Shown: positions 7,364 through 15,406 of the stretch, piece by piece
Position numbering within the stretch: the stretch's first letter is position 1
How the letters are laid out: every line of letters starts with the position of its first letter
NCBI GenBank assembly: GCA_966250015.1
Contig: CBINFS010000049.1
Coordinates: 1 to 25,038 of the forward strand
DNA length: 25,038 nt
Direction of reading: 5' to 3'
DNA from: CBINFS01 sp966250015
GTDB taxonomy: Bacteria; Bacteroidota; Rhodothermia; Rhodothermales; DASSAV01
Made by a program: the position numbers and the translations under genes
Notes under the pieces: model-generated
Told to the model about the DNA's origin: nothing
Seen by the model: the letters and a program-made list of their open reading frames with translations, nothing else
Databases searched by the model: none

Positions 7364-8414
7364 ACGGCCGGCAAGCGCCGTTGGTAATGGAGTGAGGCCG
7401 GACGGCGGTGTTTTTGATGCTGTGGGGATGGGTCACGGCCACTTCGAGGCCCCAGTCGTGGAGGGTATCGAACGTTCCGTCTTCCGTCATGTCCATTTCA
7501 GGGCAGTCGCCGTTGCCGGGACCCCAGGACCAGGCGAGCCAGCCGATTTCGAGCCGCTGCGCTTCGTCGAGGAGGTGTTCATAGGGAAAACGCCCGCGGC
7601 AGCCCACTTCCGTGTGGGCAAACTCTCCGACGACGAGGGGGATGCCCGCTGCAACGGCCTGCTCAAAAGCGTTCGTAACGCGGGCTTTCTGTTGTTCCCC
7701 CGTATCCCACGAATGCCAGGAGAAAAGCAGGTTTGATTCGGGATCCTGTTCCATCAGGTAGGGCGCCGTGCGGAGCAGCTGCTCGACGTTTCGCCCCCAA
7801 CCTGCCGCATCGATCATCAGCGGCGTCCGAATTCCGGCCTCACGCATTCGGCGGATGGCTTCACTGTAGCCCTCTTTGTACTGATCGTCAGTTACGGCGT
7901 GGGTGCCGACCTCGTTGCCGATGTTTACGATGAGGTGGGACTGGTGCTTCCGGATGACGTCGACGGTGGAGGGACGGACCCAGTAATCGACGAGCGCCTC
8001 CAACCCTTCCCAATTCCCCGTCGCATCGTGCAGCTCGATGATCGGAAGCAGGCCGGCACTGACTGCATTCGTCAGGGTGAGGTCCAGCTCCGCCGGGGTG
8101 TGGTCGTTGCGGGCAAACCAGAAAATACGGACGACATTGGCGCCCGTTTTGGCGATCTCTGCATAGGAAGGGATGCCGTCGCGGTCGTTGTAGTAGATCA
8201 TCTTGTTGATTCCCCTGAGGATGACCTTCTCTCCACAGGGGTCGTAGAGATGCCGGCCTTTCACTCGCCAGACCGACGTGTCGGCAATGACGTTCGGTGA
8301 TTCTTCCTCTACTCCAGGTTCGCTCGGGTTTTCACTACAGCCGAAAAGGGCAAAGGAAAAGACAATAAAAATGAGGGGCACTACGCTCCGGAAGCCGGAC
8401 AAAAATAAGCACAT
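7362..8414 (-). CDS. GH5 subfamily 8-type endo-beta-1,4-mannanase, lipoprotein
   Basis: A 350-residue exported enzyme. Residues 1-25 are a lipoprotein-type signal peptide ending ALFGC (Cys26; Phe at -2 is not canonical), then a low-complexity acidic linker to about 45. The rest is a TIM barrel with the GH5_8 pattern: LRGIN at 67, ANVVRI at 92, the ELHDATG segment at 127-133, NIGNE with acid/base Glu168, DAAGWG at 202, VVGEFAH with nucleophile Glu264 and GWLAWSWGPGN at 291-301. The family hydrolyses internal mannosidic bonds with retention. Length and motif order match bacterial GH5_8 mannanases, so the enzyme appears intact. It probably sits on the cell surface or in the periplasm and would release mannooligosaccharides. 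It diverges from the AbgT-type transporter gene. The C-terminal tail holds a tandem repeat (see 7368-7427). Confidence 0.9.
   Translation of the reverse strand: MCLFLSGFRSVVPLIFIVFSFALFGCSENPSEPGVEEESPNVIADTSVWRVKGRHLYDPCGEKVILRGINKMIYYNDRDGIPSYAEIAKTGANVVRIFWFARNDHTPAELDLTLTNAVSAGLLPIIELHDATGNWEGLEALVDYWVRPSTVDVIRKHQSHLIVNIGNEVGTHAVTDDQYKEGYSEAIRRMREAGIRTPLMIDAAGWGRNVEQLLRTAPYLMEQDPESNLLFSWHSWDTGEQQKARVTNAFEQAVAAGIPLVVGEFAHTEVGCRGRFPYEHLLDEAQRLEIGWLAWSWGPGNGDCPEMDMTEDGTFDTLHDWGLEVAVTHPHSIKNTAVRPHSITNGACRP
7368..7427 (-). repeat. Degenerate 10-residue tandem repeat at the mannanase C terminus
   Basis: Residues 330-339 (PHSIKNTAVR) and 340-349 (PHSITNGACR) of the mannanase are a direct tandem duplication, lying beyond the catalytic barrel and ending one residue before the stop. 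The DNA copies have diverged at many positions. Confidence 0.6.
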
Positions 8415-8624
8415 ATCAACCTGGTACTACAAACAAATCAAATACGACTACAGGCGGACAAACACCGGCGCCTAAACTTAAGAATCTTCACCTACTTATG
8501 CGACTGGACCGGTTCAGGCTTCACAAAGAGTACTTCTAACGGTATCGCAGATCCGATTTCCGGGAACCACGTGAAGGGGACGGCATTTCGGAAACCCTTC
8601 CGTTTCACCAAAAATCGACCCCTG

Positions 8625-10178
8625 ATGACCGAAGTCGACAAAAGCAGTCCGAGTTCCGTCTTTTCTCGTTTTCTCAGTGTCGTCGAGCGTGTAGGAAATG
8701 CTCTTCCACATCCTGCCACCCTGTTTGCTCTGTTTGCAGCGCTGGTTGTCGTACTGTCGGGTGTTTTTAGCCTCTTCGATCTGGAGGTTACCAATCCCGC
8801 GACCGGCGAGGTGGTCCGGCCGGTCAACCTCTTGTCCGTGCCGGGGTTACACCGGATCCTCACGGAGATGATCAACAACTTCACCGGTTTTGCTCCTCTT
8901 GGGACGGTGCTCGTGGCGATGCTGGGCATTGGGGTGGCGGAAGGAAGCGGGCTCATCGGTGCGGCCTTACGCCAGCTCGTTCTCGCTGCGCCGCGCCATT
9001 TGCTGACCTTCGTCATCGTGTTTGCGGGCGTCATGTCGAACACGGCGGCTGAAATCGGCTACGTGCTGCTCGTCCCGCTGGCTGCAATCATCTTTCTTGC
9101 GGTCGGGCGCCATCCTATTGCGGGTCTGGCGGCAGCATTTGCCGGGGTTTCCGGGGGGTACAGCGCCAATTTGCTACTCGGAACGATCGATCCCCTCCTT
9201 GCCGGCCTGTCGGAGGAGGCGGCGCACATCATCGATCCCACGTATCCGGTCAGCGCCGCTGCGAACTACTACTTCATGGTGGTGTCGACTTTCTTTATCG
9301 CCGGTGCGGGTACCTGGGTGACCGAGCGCATTGTGGAACCCAGGCTCGGTAAATATCAGGGAGACGCGGAAGGGGAAGAGCTGCGGTCGCTCACCCCGGA
9401 AGAGAAGCGTGGCCTTCGGTATGCGCTGGTGACGACGCTCGTGCTCGTGGCAATCGTCGTGTGGAGCCTCCTGCCGCCTGGGAGTATACCCGGCGCGGGT
9501 TTCCTGCGCGATCCCGAAACGGCCTCCATCCTGCATTCGCCGTTTATGGGCAGTATCGTGGCCTTCATCTTCATTCTGGGTGGTGCGGCCGGTGTGGCGT
9601 ACGGCATCGGTGCAAAGACCCTGCGAAACGATACCGACGTTATGAAGGGGATGGGGAAGGCCATGGAGACCCTCGGGCTCTACATGGTGCTCGTCTTCTT
9701 TGCCGCCCAGTTCGTCGCCTATTTTCGGTGGACCAACCTCGGGCTGATCTTCGCGATCGAGGGGGCGGGACTTTTACAGCGGTCGGGTCTGGGGCCGATC
9801 CCGTTGATGATTGCCTTCGTTTTGCTATCTGCAACGATCAACCTGTCGATGGGCAGCGCGTCGGCAAAATGGGCCATCATGGCGCCCGTTTTTATCCCGA
9901 TGTTCATGTTGCTTGGTTACTCGCCGGAGCTCGTCCAGGCGGCCTATCGCATCGGGGATAGTACGACGAACATCATTTCGCCGATGATGTCCTACTTTGC
10001 CCTGATTGTGGCGTTCGTTGAGCGCTACGACAAAAAGGCGGGCATTGGAACGGTGGTTGCGACGATGCTCCCGTACACGCTGGTGTTTCTCGCGGTCTGG
10101 TTGACGCTGTTCGTCATCTGGGTCTTCCTCGAGATACCCCTCGGGCCGGGGTCGCCCATGTACATCGACGTACGTTGA
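8625..10178 (+). CDS. AbgT-family transporter
   Basis: A 517-residue multi-spanning membrane protein with roughly a dozen hydrophobic helices. Characteristic AbgT segments are present: VERVGNALPHPATLF near the N terminus, FAPLGTVLVAMLGIGVAEGSG, NTAAEIGYVLLVPL, and the strongly conserved SMGSASAKWAIMAPVFIPM with GDSTTNIISPMMSYF near the C terminus. Family members import p-aminobenzoyl-glutamate (E. coli AbgT) or export antimetabolites such as sulfonamides (MtrF/YdaH type); coupling is to a proton or sodium gradient. The substrate here cannot be told. The ATG at 8625 is preferred to a GTG 18 codons upstream because it gives the usual short cytoplasmic N terminus. No folate-related gene is nearby. 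It is convergent with the TauE/SafE gene, with only eight bases between them. Confidence 0.92.
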   Translation: MTEVDKSSPSSVFSRFLSVVERVGNALPHPATLFALFAALVVVLSGVFSLFDLEVTNPATGEVVRPVNLLSVPGLHRILTEMINNFTGFAPLGTVLVAMLGIGVAEGSGLIGAALRQLVLAAPRHLLTFVIVFAGVMSNTAAEIGYVLLVPLAAIIFLAVGRHPIAGLAAAFAGVSGGYSANLLLGTIDPLLAGLSEEAAHIIDPTYPVSAAANYYFMVVSTFFIAGAGTWVTERIVEPRLGKYQGDAEGEELRSLTPEEKRGLRYALVTTLVLVAIVVWSLLPPGSIPGAGFLRDPETASILHSPFMGSIVAFIFILGGAAGVAYGIGAKTLRNDTDVMKGMGKAMETLGLYMVLVFFAAQFVAYFRWTNLGLIFAIEGAGLLQRSGLGPIPLMIAFVLLSATINLSMGSASAKWAIMAPVFIPMFMLLGYSPELVQAAYRIGDSTTNIISPMMSYFALIVAFVERYDKKAGIGTVVATMLPYTLVFLAVWLTLFVIWVFLEIPLGPGSPMYIDVR

Positions 10179-10186
10179 TCGGCTGG

Positions 10187-10927
10187 TCACATCAGCAGAA
10201 GGCGAAAACCGGCGAGGAGCGTCAGGAAAAGCGCGATGGCCTCAAACCATTGCTGGTTGATGTAGCGGATGAGCCAGCGCCCGGAGACAGCCCCGACGAC
10301 GGCGAGAGGCGCAAAGCTCAGACTAAGCCCGAGCGACGAGAAGTCGATCAGGCCAAGGCCGTAGCTGAACGGCACTTTGAAGAGGTTAACGGCAAAGAAG
10401 AACCAGGCGGTCGTGCCGATGAAGGCCATTTTGGGTAGCCGCATGGCCACCAGATAGATGATCATGAACGGGCCGGCGGCATTGGCGATCATCGTGGTAA
10501 ATCCGGCCGTGAGGCCTGTGGCCGGCGCCACCCATGCTGCGGCTTCAACCGGTTCGTCACTGGTCTGCTTCCTCCGGCGAACGATCTGGAATAACGTCAG
10601 CACGACCAGGAGGCCTCCGATCATGATCCGTACCCACTCGTCGTTCAACCGGCCGAAAACCAGGGCGCCGAGGATGATGCCGCCTCCGGCCCAGGGAAAG
10701 AGCCGAATGAGGTGCTTCCAATCAGCCTCCCGGCGATAAACCGTAACGGCGACGAGGTCCGCGACGATCAGGATGACCAGGACGATCCCGACGGACTCAC
10801 GGGCGGGAAAAATGGTCGCAAAGATGGCTACCGTTAGGATACCCAGTCCGGCAATCCCGGTTTTCGATAGCCCGACGATAAAAGCCCCGAGGAACCCGAG
10901 CGCCCACTGCCAGGGCTCAGTCATCAT
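10187..10927 (-). CDS. TauE/SafE-family (sulfite/organosulfur exporter-like) permease
   Basis: A 246-residue polytopic membrane protein. It has the two-half organisation of the family: an N-terminal half starting GFLGAFIVGLSKTGIAGLG and a second half beginning GLTAGFTTMIANAAGPFMIIYL, the latter being the conserved G-x-TTMIAN-A-GP signature. About eight hydrophobic segments can be counted. Characterised relatives export sulfite, sulfoacetate or related anions; many members have no assigned substrate. Two adjacent ATG codons (10927 and 10924) are possible starts; the first is given. No sulfur-metabolism gene is next to it, so the context does not help with the substrate. Confidence 0.9.
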   Translation of the reverse strand: MMTEPWQWALGFLGAFIVGLSKTGIAGLGILTVAIFATIFPARESVGIVLVILIVADLVAVTVYRREADWKHLIRLFPWAGGGIILGALVFGRLNDEWVRIMIGGLLVVLTLFQIVRRRKQTSDEPVEAAAWVAPATGLTAGFTTMIANAAGPFMIIYLVAMRLPKMAFIGTTAWFFFAVNLFKVPFSYGLGLIDFSSLGLSLSFAPLAVVGAVSGRWLIRYINQQWFEAIALFLTLLAGFRLLLM

Positions 10928-11080
10928 TTTTCTTCATGGACCTGGTGAAACAAACGCCGGAGCATAGTGGGATCCGGCCTAAAGATCAACGGCCCCGGGC
11001 ATTATTCACGGATACCCGGCACCGCGCAAGCTCCAACCGTTTTTCTCCCCATTTGAAGGTTTCGTGCAAGGCCATTCTTT

Positions 11081-11111
11081 TTGGATAGTGTGCCGAGCGG
11101 ATTCGTATACT
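11081..11111 (+). promoter_or_regulatory. Possible promoter upstream of the FmdB-type gene
   Basis: TTGGAT at 11081-11086 and TATACT at 11106-11111 resemble -35 and -10 elements, with 19 bases between them, about 75 bases upstream of the ATG. The spacing is slightly long and the consensus in this lineage may differ, so this is tentative. Confidence 0.3.
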
Positions 11112-11185
11112 ATTTTTTGGCCGTGGAAAGGAAGTGCTACGGTGTTCGCGGGCTTCGCGGCCGGACATAAACGGGGTAGATACTT

Positions 11186-11422
11186 ATGCCATTGTACGAT
11201 TACATCTGTCAGGACTGCCAGAAGAAGTTCGAGGTAAAGGCAACCGTGGCCGAGTACGAAAGCGGCCTGAACGTCCGGTGCCCTGCCTGTGCGTCGGAGC
11301 GTGTCAAGCGGACGCTCTCAGCCCTCAGCTTCTCGATGGGCAACGGCGCTTCGTCGGCTTCCGAGTCAGGCCACCATCACCATACCCATTCCTGCGGCTG
11401 CGGCGGCCATTGCAGTCATTGA
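11186..11422 (+). CDS. FmdB-family zinc-ribbon protein with His/Cys-rich tail
   Basis: A 78-residue protein. The N-terminal half is the FmdB/CxxC regulatory zinc-ribbon: MPLYDYIC start, Cys8 and Cys11 (CQDC), Cys32 and Cys35 (CPAC), followed by the usual KRTLSALSFSMG. FmdB was named from a putative regulator in Methylophilus; the biochemical role of the family is not established. Residues 63-78 form a His/Cys-rich tail (HHHHTHSCGCGGHCSH), which could bind additional metal. The protein is cytoplasmic. A clear intrinsic terminator follows 43 bases after the stop, so the gene is probably monocistronic. Confidence 0.9.
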   Translation: MPLYDYICQDCQKKFEVKATVAEYESGLNVRCPACASERVKRTLSALSFSMGNGASSASESGHHHHTHSCGCGGHCSH

Positions 11423-11465
11423 CGATCTTTCACGTTCGCCTGAATTCAGGATGGCTCAACTGTTA

Positions 11466-11500
11466 AGGCCCTTCCGAGACGTTTCGGAGGGGCTTTTCGT
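11466..11500 (+). terminator. Intrinsic terminator of the FmdB-type gene
   Basis: Stem 11468-11478 with 11483-11493 (two G-U pairs, four-base loop), extended by weaker pairs at its base, and followed by TTTTCGTTT. It lies between the FmdB-type and lipoate ligase genes. Confidence 0.85.
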
Positions 11501-11598
11501 TTGATTCAGGTAGGCATCGCCGCCGTTCCCGCTCGGCACGTATGGTGTGCCGGTGCGTATACGAAGGAATTGGTGACTTCAATGAAACAACGAACGAC

Positions 11599-12603
11599 AT
11601 GCCAAGTCTGGTTTTTATAGATAACGAAGGGATCACCGATCCGCATCTCAACCTGGCGATCGAGGAGTACGCCCTGCGGTACCTCGATCCGAGGTATACG
11701 TACCTGCTGTTCTACGTAAACGAGCCCTCGATCATCATCGGGAGGAATCAGAACACGATCGAGGAGATCAACCGTGAGTACGTCAAGGAGAAGGGGATCC
11801 ACGTCGTGCGGCGCCTTTCCGGTGGAGGCGCGGTCTACCACGATACGGGCAACCTGAACTTCAGCTTCATAACAGATCACGGAGCGGACAAGCTGCACAA
11901 TTTCAAGCTCTTTACCGGGCCGGTCGTCGAGGTGTTGCAGGAAATGGGGGTTGCCGCCGAGGTAGGCGGCCGCAACGACGTCGTGATAGACAACCGAAAG
12001 ATCTCCGGGAACGCACAGTATTCGACGTCGCGACGGATGTTCAGCCACGGGACGTTGCTCTTCAACAGCGACCTCGAAGAGGTGCAGCGGGCGCTGAACG
12101 TAAAGCCGTCCAAGATCCAGTCGAAAGGCCACCAGTCGGTGAAGGCAAGGGTGGCGAACATTGCCGAGTACGCCGAGCGGGAGATGGACGTCCCGACGTT
12201 CCGTGAGCGCCTGCTACGCGGCATCTTTCGCGGCATGGACGTGCCGATCTACCGGCTCACGGCGGCCGACTGGCAGGGCGTCCGGCAAATCTATGACAAG
12301 CGGTACTCGCGGTGGGAGTGGAATGTGGGCGAGTCGCCCCCGTTCGAGATTCAGCGGAGCCGGCGTTTCCCAATTGGTGAGATCGATTTACGGCTCGAGG
12401 TGCGCAAAGGGCTCATCAAGGAGATCAAGATCTTTGGTGATTTCCTTGGCACCCGCAGCACGCACGATCTGGAAAACCTGCTTCGCGGGCAGCGGTACGA
12501 TCCCGAAGTGTTACAGGATGCGCTCAACGGGGTCGATTTGAGCGCCTACTTTGGTTTGGGGGCGGACAAAGGGTTCCTCGACCTGCTCTCCGGGCAGGAG
12601 TGA
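11599..12603 (+). CDS. lplA: Lipoate-protein ligase A
   Basis: A 334-residue cytoplasmic enzyme that activates lipoate with ATP and transfers it to lysines of 2-oxoacid dehydrogenase E2 subunits and glycine cleavage H protein. The start at 11599 (MPSLVFID) is chosen over one 19 codons upstream because it matches the usual LplA N terminus. The catalytic domain shows NLAIEEYAL at about 18-26, the lipoyl-AMP binding motif RRLSGGGAVYHD at 71-82, GGRNDVVIDNRK with the conserved Lys134 followed by ISGNAQ, and FSHGTLLF near 148-155. The C-terminal accessory domain (about 240-334) is also present, so it is a full-length, two-domain LplA. It is flanked by terminators on both sides and so probably forms its own transcription unit. 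Confidence 0.95.
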   Translation: MPSLVFIDNEGITDPHLNLAIEEYALRYLDPRYTYLLFYVNEPSIIIGRNQNTIEEINREYVKEKGIHVVRRLSGGGAVYHDTGNLNFSFITDHGADKLHNFKLFTGPVVEVLQEMGVAAEVGGRNDVVIDNRKISGNAQYSTSRRMFSHGTLLFNSDLEEVQRALNVKPSKIQSKGHQSVKARVANIAEYAEREMDVPTFRERLLRGIFRGMDVPIYRLTAADWQGVRQIYDKRYSRWEWNVGESPPFEIQRSRRFPIGEIDLRLEVRKGLIKEIKIFGDFLGTRSTHDLENLLRGQRYDPEVLQDALNGVDLSAYFGLGADKGFLDLLSGQE

Positions 12604-12607
12604 GAAC

Positions 12608-12644
12608 CGGTGCGGCGGCGTTGATGCCGCCGCACCGATCTTTT
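12608..12644 (+). terminator. Intrinsic terminator of lplA
   Basis: A perfect 12-bp GC-rich stem (12608-12619 with 12626-12637) with a six-base loop begins four bases after the lplA stop codon and is followed by ATCTTTTCG. No U tract is seen on the minus-strand side, so it serves lplA rather than the convergent reductase gene. Confidence 0.88.
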
Positions 12645-12648
12645 CGAT

Positions 12649-13815
12649 TTAGTTCAAGCCCAGGCTGTGCGAGAGGATGGCGTCCACGCGCTCGGCGGTG
12701 ATGCTGCGGCGCTCGCCAATGGGTAGGGCTTTGCGGGCTGTCAGCCGCTCCGCCACGGTGGCCGGTGTGTCTGGAGTGACCTCGGGGTAAGCCTTGAGGC
12801 GGCTCGGCATACCGAGCTTCTCAAAGAACTCGGCCGTTTGACGGATCGCGGCGTCGATCTTCGCATTCTCTTCTCCGTCCTTGATCCCCCAGACCCGTTC
12901 TGCGTACTGGAGGAGCTTTTCGCGTTTTTCTTCGCGCTGGACGTGCAGGAGGCTGGGGAGCACCGTGGCGAGGGTGCGGGCGTGGTCGATGCCGTAGAGC
13001 GCCGTCAGCTCGTGCCCGATGCCGTGGGTAGCCCAGTCCTGAGGTACCCCGAGGCCGATGAGCCCGTTCAGGGCCATCGTCGCGCACCACATGAGGTTCG
13101 CTCTGGTTTCGTAGCCATCGGGAGCCGGAACGGCTTTCGGGTCCAGCTCGATCAGTGTCAGGAGGATGGCTTCCGCAAATCGGTCCTGGAGCCGCGCACC
13201 AGCCGGATAGGTGAGGTATTGTTCGATCACGTGGACGAACGAATCGGCGATTCCGTTTGCGACCTGCCGCTCGGGGAGCGAACGGATCGTTTCGGGGTCG
13301 AGGATCGAGAAGCGCGGATAAACGAGCGGGTGGGAGAACGCGAGCTTCTCCCGCGTCGACGTGCGGCTGATCACGGCCGTCGGGTTCATCTCGGAACCGG
13401 TGGCCGGGAGGGTCAGCACGGAGCCGAGCGGAGTCGCTTTGGCAATTTTCGCCCGCTTTGAAACGATGTCCCATGGCTCCCCCTCGAACGGAATAGCGGC
13501 GGCAACGAACTTCGTGCCGTCCAGCACCGATCCCCCTCCGACGGCGAGCAGGAAGGTCACACCCTCCGCGCGTGCGAGCTCGACCGCCTTCATCAGGGTC
13601 TCGTACGTGGGATTTGCCTCTATTCCGCCGAACTCGACGACGTTCCGGTTAGCCAGCGCTTCCCTGACCTGTTCGTAAACGCCGTTCCTGAATATGCTTC
13701 CGCCACCGTAGAGCAAAAGGATCTTTTCATCCTTCGCGAGGGCTTCGTCCAGTCTCTGGATCTCACCCTTTCCGAAGTAGATCCTGGTGGGGTTTTGATA
13801 CGTGAAGTTGTTCAT
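12649..13815 (-). CDS. yqhD: YqhD-type iron-containing alcohol dehydrogenase / NADPH-dependent aldehyde reductase
   Basis: A 388-residue cytoplasmic enzyme, essentially the length of E. coli YqhD (387). The start at 13815 gives MNNFTYQNPTRIYFGKG, the canonical N terminus; the frame extends 13 codons further upstream without support. Nucleotide-binding glycines are at 37-39 (YGGGS) and 93-95 (GGGSVLDGTK), with LTLPATGSE at 134-142. Metal ligands fall at Asp191, His195, His264 and His278, within VANGIADSFVH and ATHGIGHELTALYGIDHA. YqhD reduces short-chain and toxic aldehydes (for example acrolein, butyraldehyde, methylglyoxal-related compounds) with NADPH. It is the last gene of the minus-strand cluster, 54 bases after the RluA-type gene, so read-through from the sugar operon is possible; a role in clearing reactive carbonyls from that pathway is inference. 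Confidence 0.93.
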   Translation of the reverse strand: MNNFTYQNPTRIYFGKGEIQRLDEALAKDEKILLLYGGGSIFRNGVYEQVREALANRNVVEFGGIEANPTYETLMKAVELARAEGVTFLLAVGGGSVLDGTKFVAAAIPFEGEPWDIVSKRAKIAKATPLGSVLTLPATGSEMNPTAVISRTSTREKLAFSHPLVYPRFSILDPETIRSLPERQVANGIADSFVHVIEQYLTYPAGARLQDRFAEAILLTLIELDPKAVPAPDGYETRANLMWCATMALNGLIGLGVPQDWATHGIGHELTALYGIDHARTLATVLPSLLHVQREEKREKLLQYAERVWGIKDGEENAKIDAAIRQTAEFFEKLGMPSRLKAYPEVTPDTPATVAERLTARKALPIGERRSITAERVDAILSHSLGLN

Positions 13816-13869
13816 TGCGTAACGTCTAATAGTGTGACTGAGGACTACCAACAAGCAAACAGTGAAGAA

Positions 13870-14520
13870 TCACGATGAAACCTGCAATGGATCGTCCATG
13901 AAGGCTTCGAACGTATGAGGAGTGGGCGAGGTAACCCGGACCGGCCGATCGTCAGGACCCGTAAGTGCTATCCGCCGGGCGTGCAGGAAAAGCCTTGGAA
14001 AAACCTTCTGTAAAGCGGTTTCTCCGTACAGAGGGTCGCCGACGATGGGATGGCCGACGCTGTAGAGGTGTACGCGGATCTGGTGCCGCCTGCCAGTCAA
14101 CGGAAAAACGTCAAGCTGCGTATACCCGATCACTCTTCGCCGTACGGCATACCTGGTTCGGCTTGGCTTGCCTTTCCGCTCGTCGACGCCCATCCGTCCC
14201 GAACCGAACTGCCGGATCGGGGCAGTAATCTCTCCGGCATCGGCGCCGACGCTTCCCAGAACGATGGCATCGTAGGTCTTTTCGACCTTCCGCTCTTCGA
14301 AGAGGATGTTCAGGAACCGGTGCGTTTCCACATCCCGTGCGAATAGCACGACCCCGCTCACGTCCTTGTCCAGACGGTGTACGACGTAAAGCTTCGCTCC
14401 GATCTGTTCCTGTACGGCTTCGAGCAGGCAGGACGTATGCGTTCGTTCCGGAATCGTGGCCAGCCCGGCCGGCTTATCTACCGCAATCAGCCCATCATCC
14501 TCGTACAGAATCTCGATCAT
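13870..14520 (-). CDS. RluA-family pseudouridine synthase
   Basis: A 216-residue cytoplasmic enzyme that isomerises uridine to pseudouridine in RNA. Visible motifs are DKPAGL at 15-20, HRLDKDVSG at 48-56 with catalytic Asp51, LTGRRHQIRVHL around 140-150 and GDPLYGE. It has no N-terminal S4 RNA-binding domain, so it belongs to the short class (RluA/TruC/YqcB-like); the target (rRNA or tRNA site) cannot be fixed by eye. The start ATG at 14520 lies 22 bases after the stop of the TIM-barrel gene upstream, which places it in the sugar operon by position although the function is unrelated. Confidence 0.92.
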   Translation of the reverse strand: MIEILYEDDGLIAVDKPAGLATIPERTHTSCLLEAVQEQIGAKLYVVHRLDKDVSGVVLFARDVETHRFLNILFEERKVEKTYDAIVLGSVGADAGEITAPIRQFGSGRMGVDERKGKPSRTRYAVRRRVIGYTQLDVFPLTGRRHQIRVHLYSVGHPIVGDPLYGETALQKVFPRLFLHARRIALTGPDDRPVRVTSPTPHTFEAFMDDPLQVSS

Positions 14521-14542
14521 ACGTCAGGTCCATCCGCATCAC

Positions 14543-15406
14543 TCAAAACTCCAGCTTCGACAGGTAGGCGTAGGCATCGATGACGGTCTGCATCGGGTCG
14601 GGGGCATCGTCCCGCTCGACGATAAAGTGGACGGCGCCCGCTTGCTCGGACTTCGCAAAAATGGTGGGGAAGTCGATTATGCCTATACCCGGTGTTTCGA
14701 ACCCTTTTTCAGGTGTAGCATCCATGTCCTTGACGTGGAAGATTGGGAAACGGCCCGGGTAGCGCTCGATATAGTCAAGCGGATCCGCTCCACCTTTAAT
14801 GATCCAGTAAAGGTCGAGCTCCATGTTGACCAGGTTGGGATCCGTTTCGTCGAGGAGGATGTCACAGGGTATAGCACCGGTATCAGTAGGGTTGAACTCT
14901 TTGTCGTGGTTGTGAAATAGAAACTGAAGGCCTTCATTTTTGCACTGCTCGCCGATCTGATTGAGCCGTTCGGCAGTCGCCTTGGCGTCGTCGGTCGTGA
15001 TCTGCTCTGCTGAATGCAGCCAGGGCCAGTAGCAAACCAGGTAGGGTTTATCCAGCTCCTTGGCATCTTCGATCTGGCGCGGCAAATTTTCGAGGAGCTG
15101 TGCCATCGCACTTCCGCCCGCTACCGGCTTCAGCCCGAGGCTGTCGAGCAACTGGCGCAGCTCAGCAGGTGACTTGCCGAAGGTGCCGCCGAACTCGACC
15201 GTTTTGTAGCCGATCTCGGCGATTTTTTCGAGCAAGCCGACCGGGTCATTTCTAACGAGCTCGCCCATGAAGCCGAGGATGACCCCGATTTCGTCCAGCT
15301 TTCGGGGTACGGTCTGAGTGCAGGCGGGAAGATGGAGAAGGCTCAGGGCAGTCGCACCGGCAGTGACCTGCCGGACAAAGCTGCGTCTGGAAAGCAAATA
15401 ACTCAT
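14543..15406 (-). CDS. Tat-exported sugar isomerase/epimerase-like TIM-barrel protein (AP endonuclease 2 superfamily)
   Basis: A 287-residue protein of the xylose-isomerase-like TIM-barrel superfamily, which holds sugar isomerases, epimerases and sugar lyases. The N terminus carries a twin-arginine signal (SRRSFVRQ, Arg7-Arg8) and a hydrophobic stretch ending LPAC (Cys29, possible but non-canonical lipidation site), so it folds in the cytoplasm and acts outside it. Conserved metal or active-site candidates are Glu71 (VEFGG), His165 and His167 (FHNHDKEF), Glu196 and Asp198 (MELDLYW), His224 and Asp227 (FHVKDMD) and Glu264 (FIVERDD). The ATG overlaps the TGA of the upstream Gfo/Idh gene by four bases (ATGA), which indicates translational coupling. 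Pairing with an exported oxidoreductase points to isomerisation or beta-elimination of an oxidised sugar; that is inference. Confidence 0.88.
   Translation of the reverse strand: MSYLLSRRSFVRQVTAGATALSLLHLPACTQTVPRKLDEIGVILGFMGELVRNDPVGLLEKIAEIGYKTVEFGGTFGKSPAELRQLLDSLGLKPVAGGSAMAQLLENLPRQIEDAKELDKPYLVCYWPWLHSAEQITTDDAKATAERLNQIGEQCKNEGLQFLFHNHDKEFNPTDTGAIPCDILLDETDPNLVNMELDLYWIIKGGADPLDYIERYPGRFPIFHVKDMDATPEKGFETPGIGIIDFPTIFAKSEQAGAVHFIVERDDAPDPMQTVIDAYAYLSKLEF

Noticed and set aside
10986..11168. 60-codon minus-strand frame between the TauE/SafE and FmdB-type genes
   Set aside because: It is Arg/His-rich, has no ribosome-binding site and covers the likely promoter region of the FmdB-type gene.
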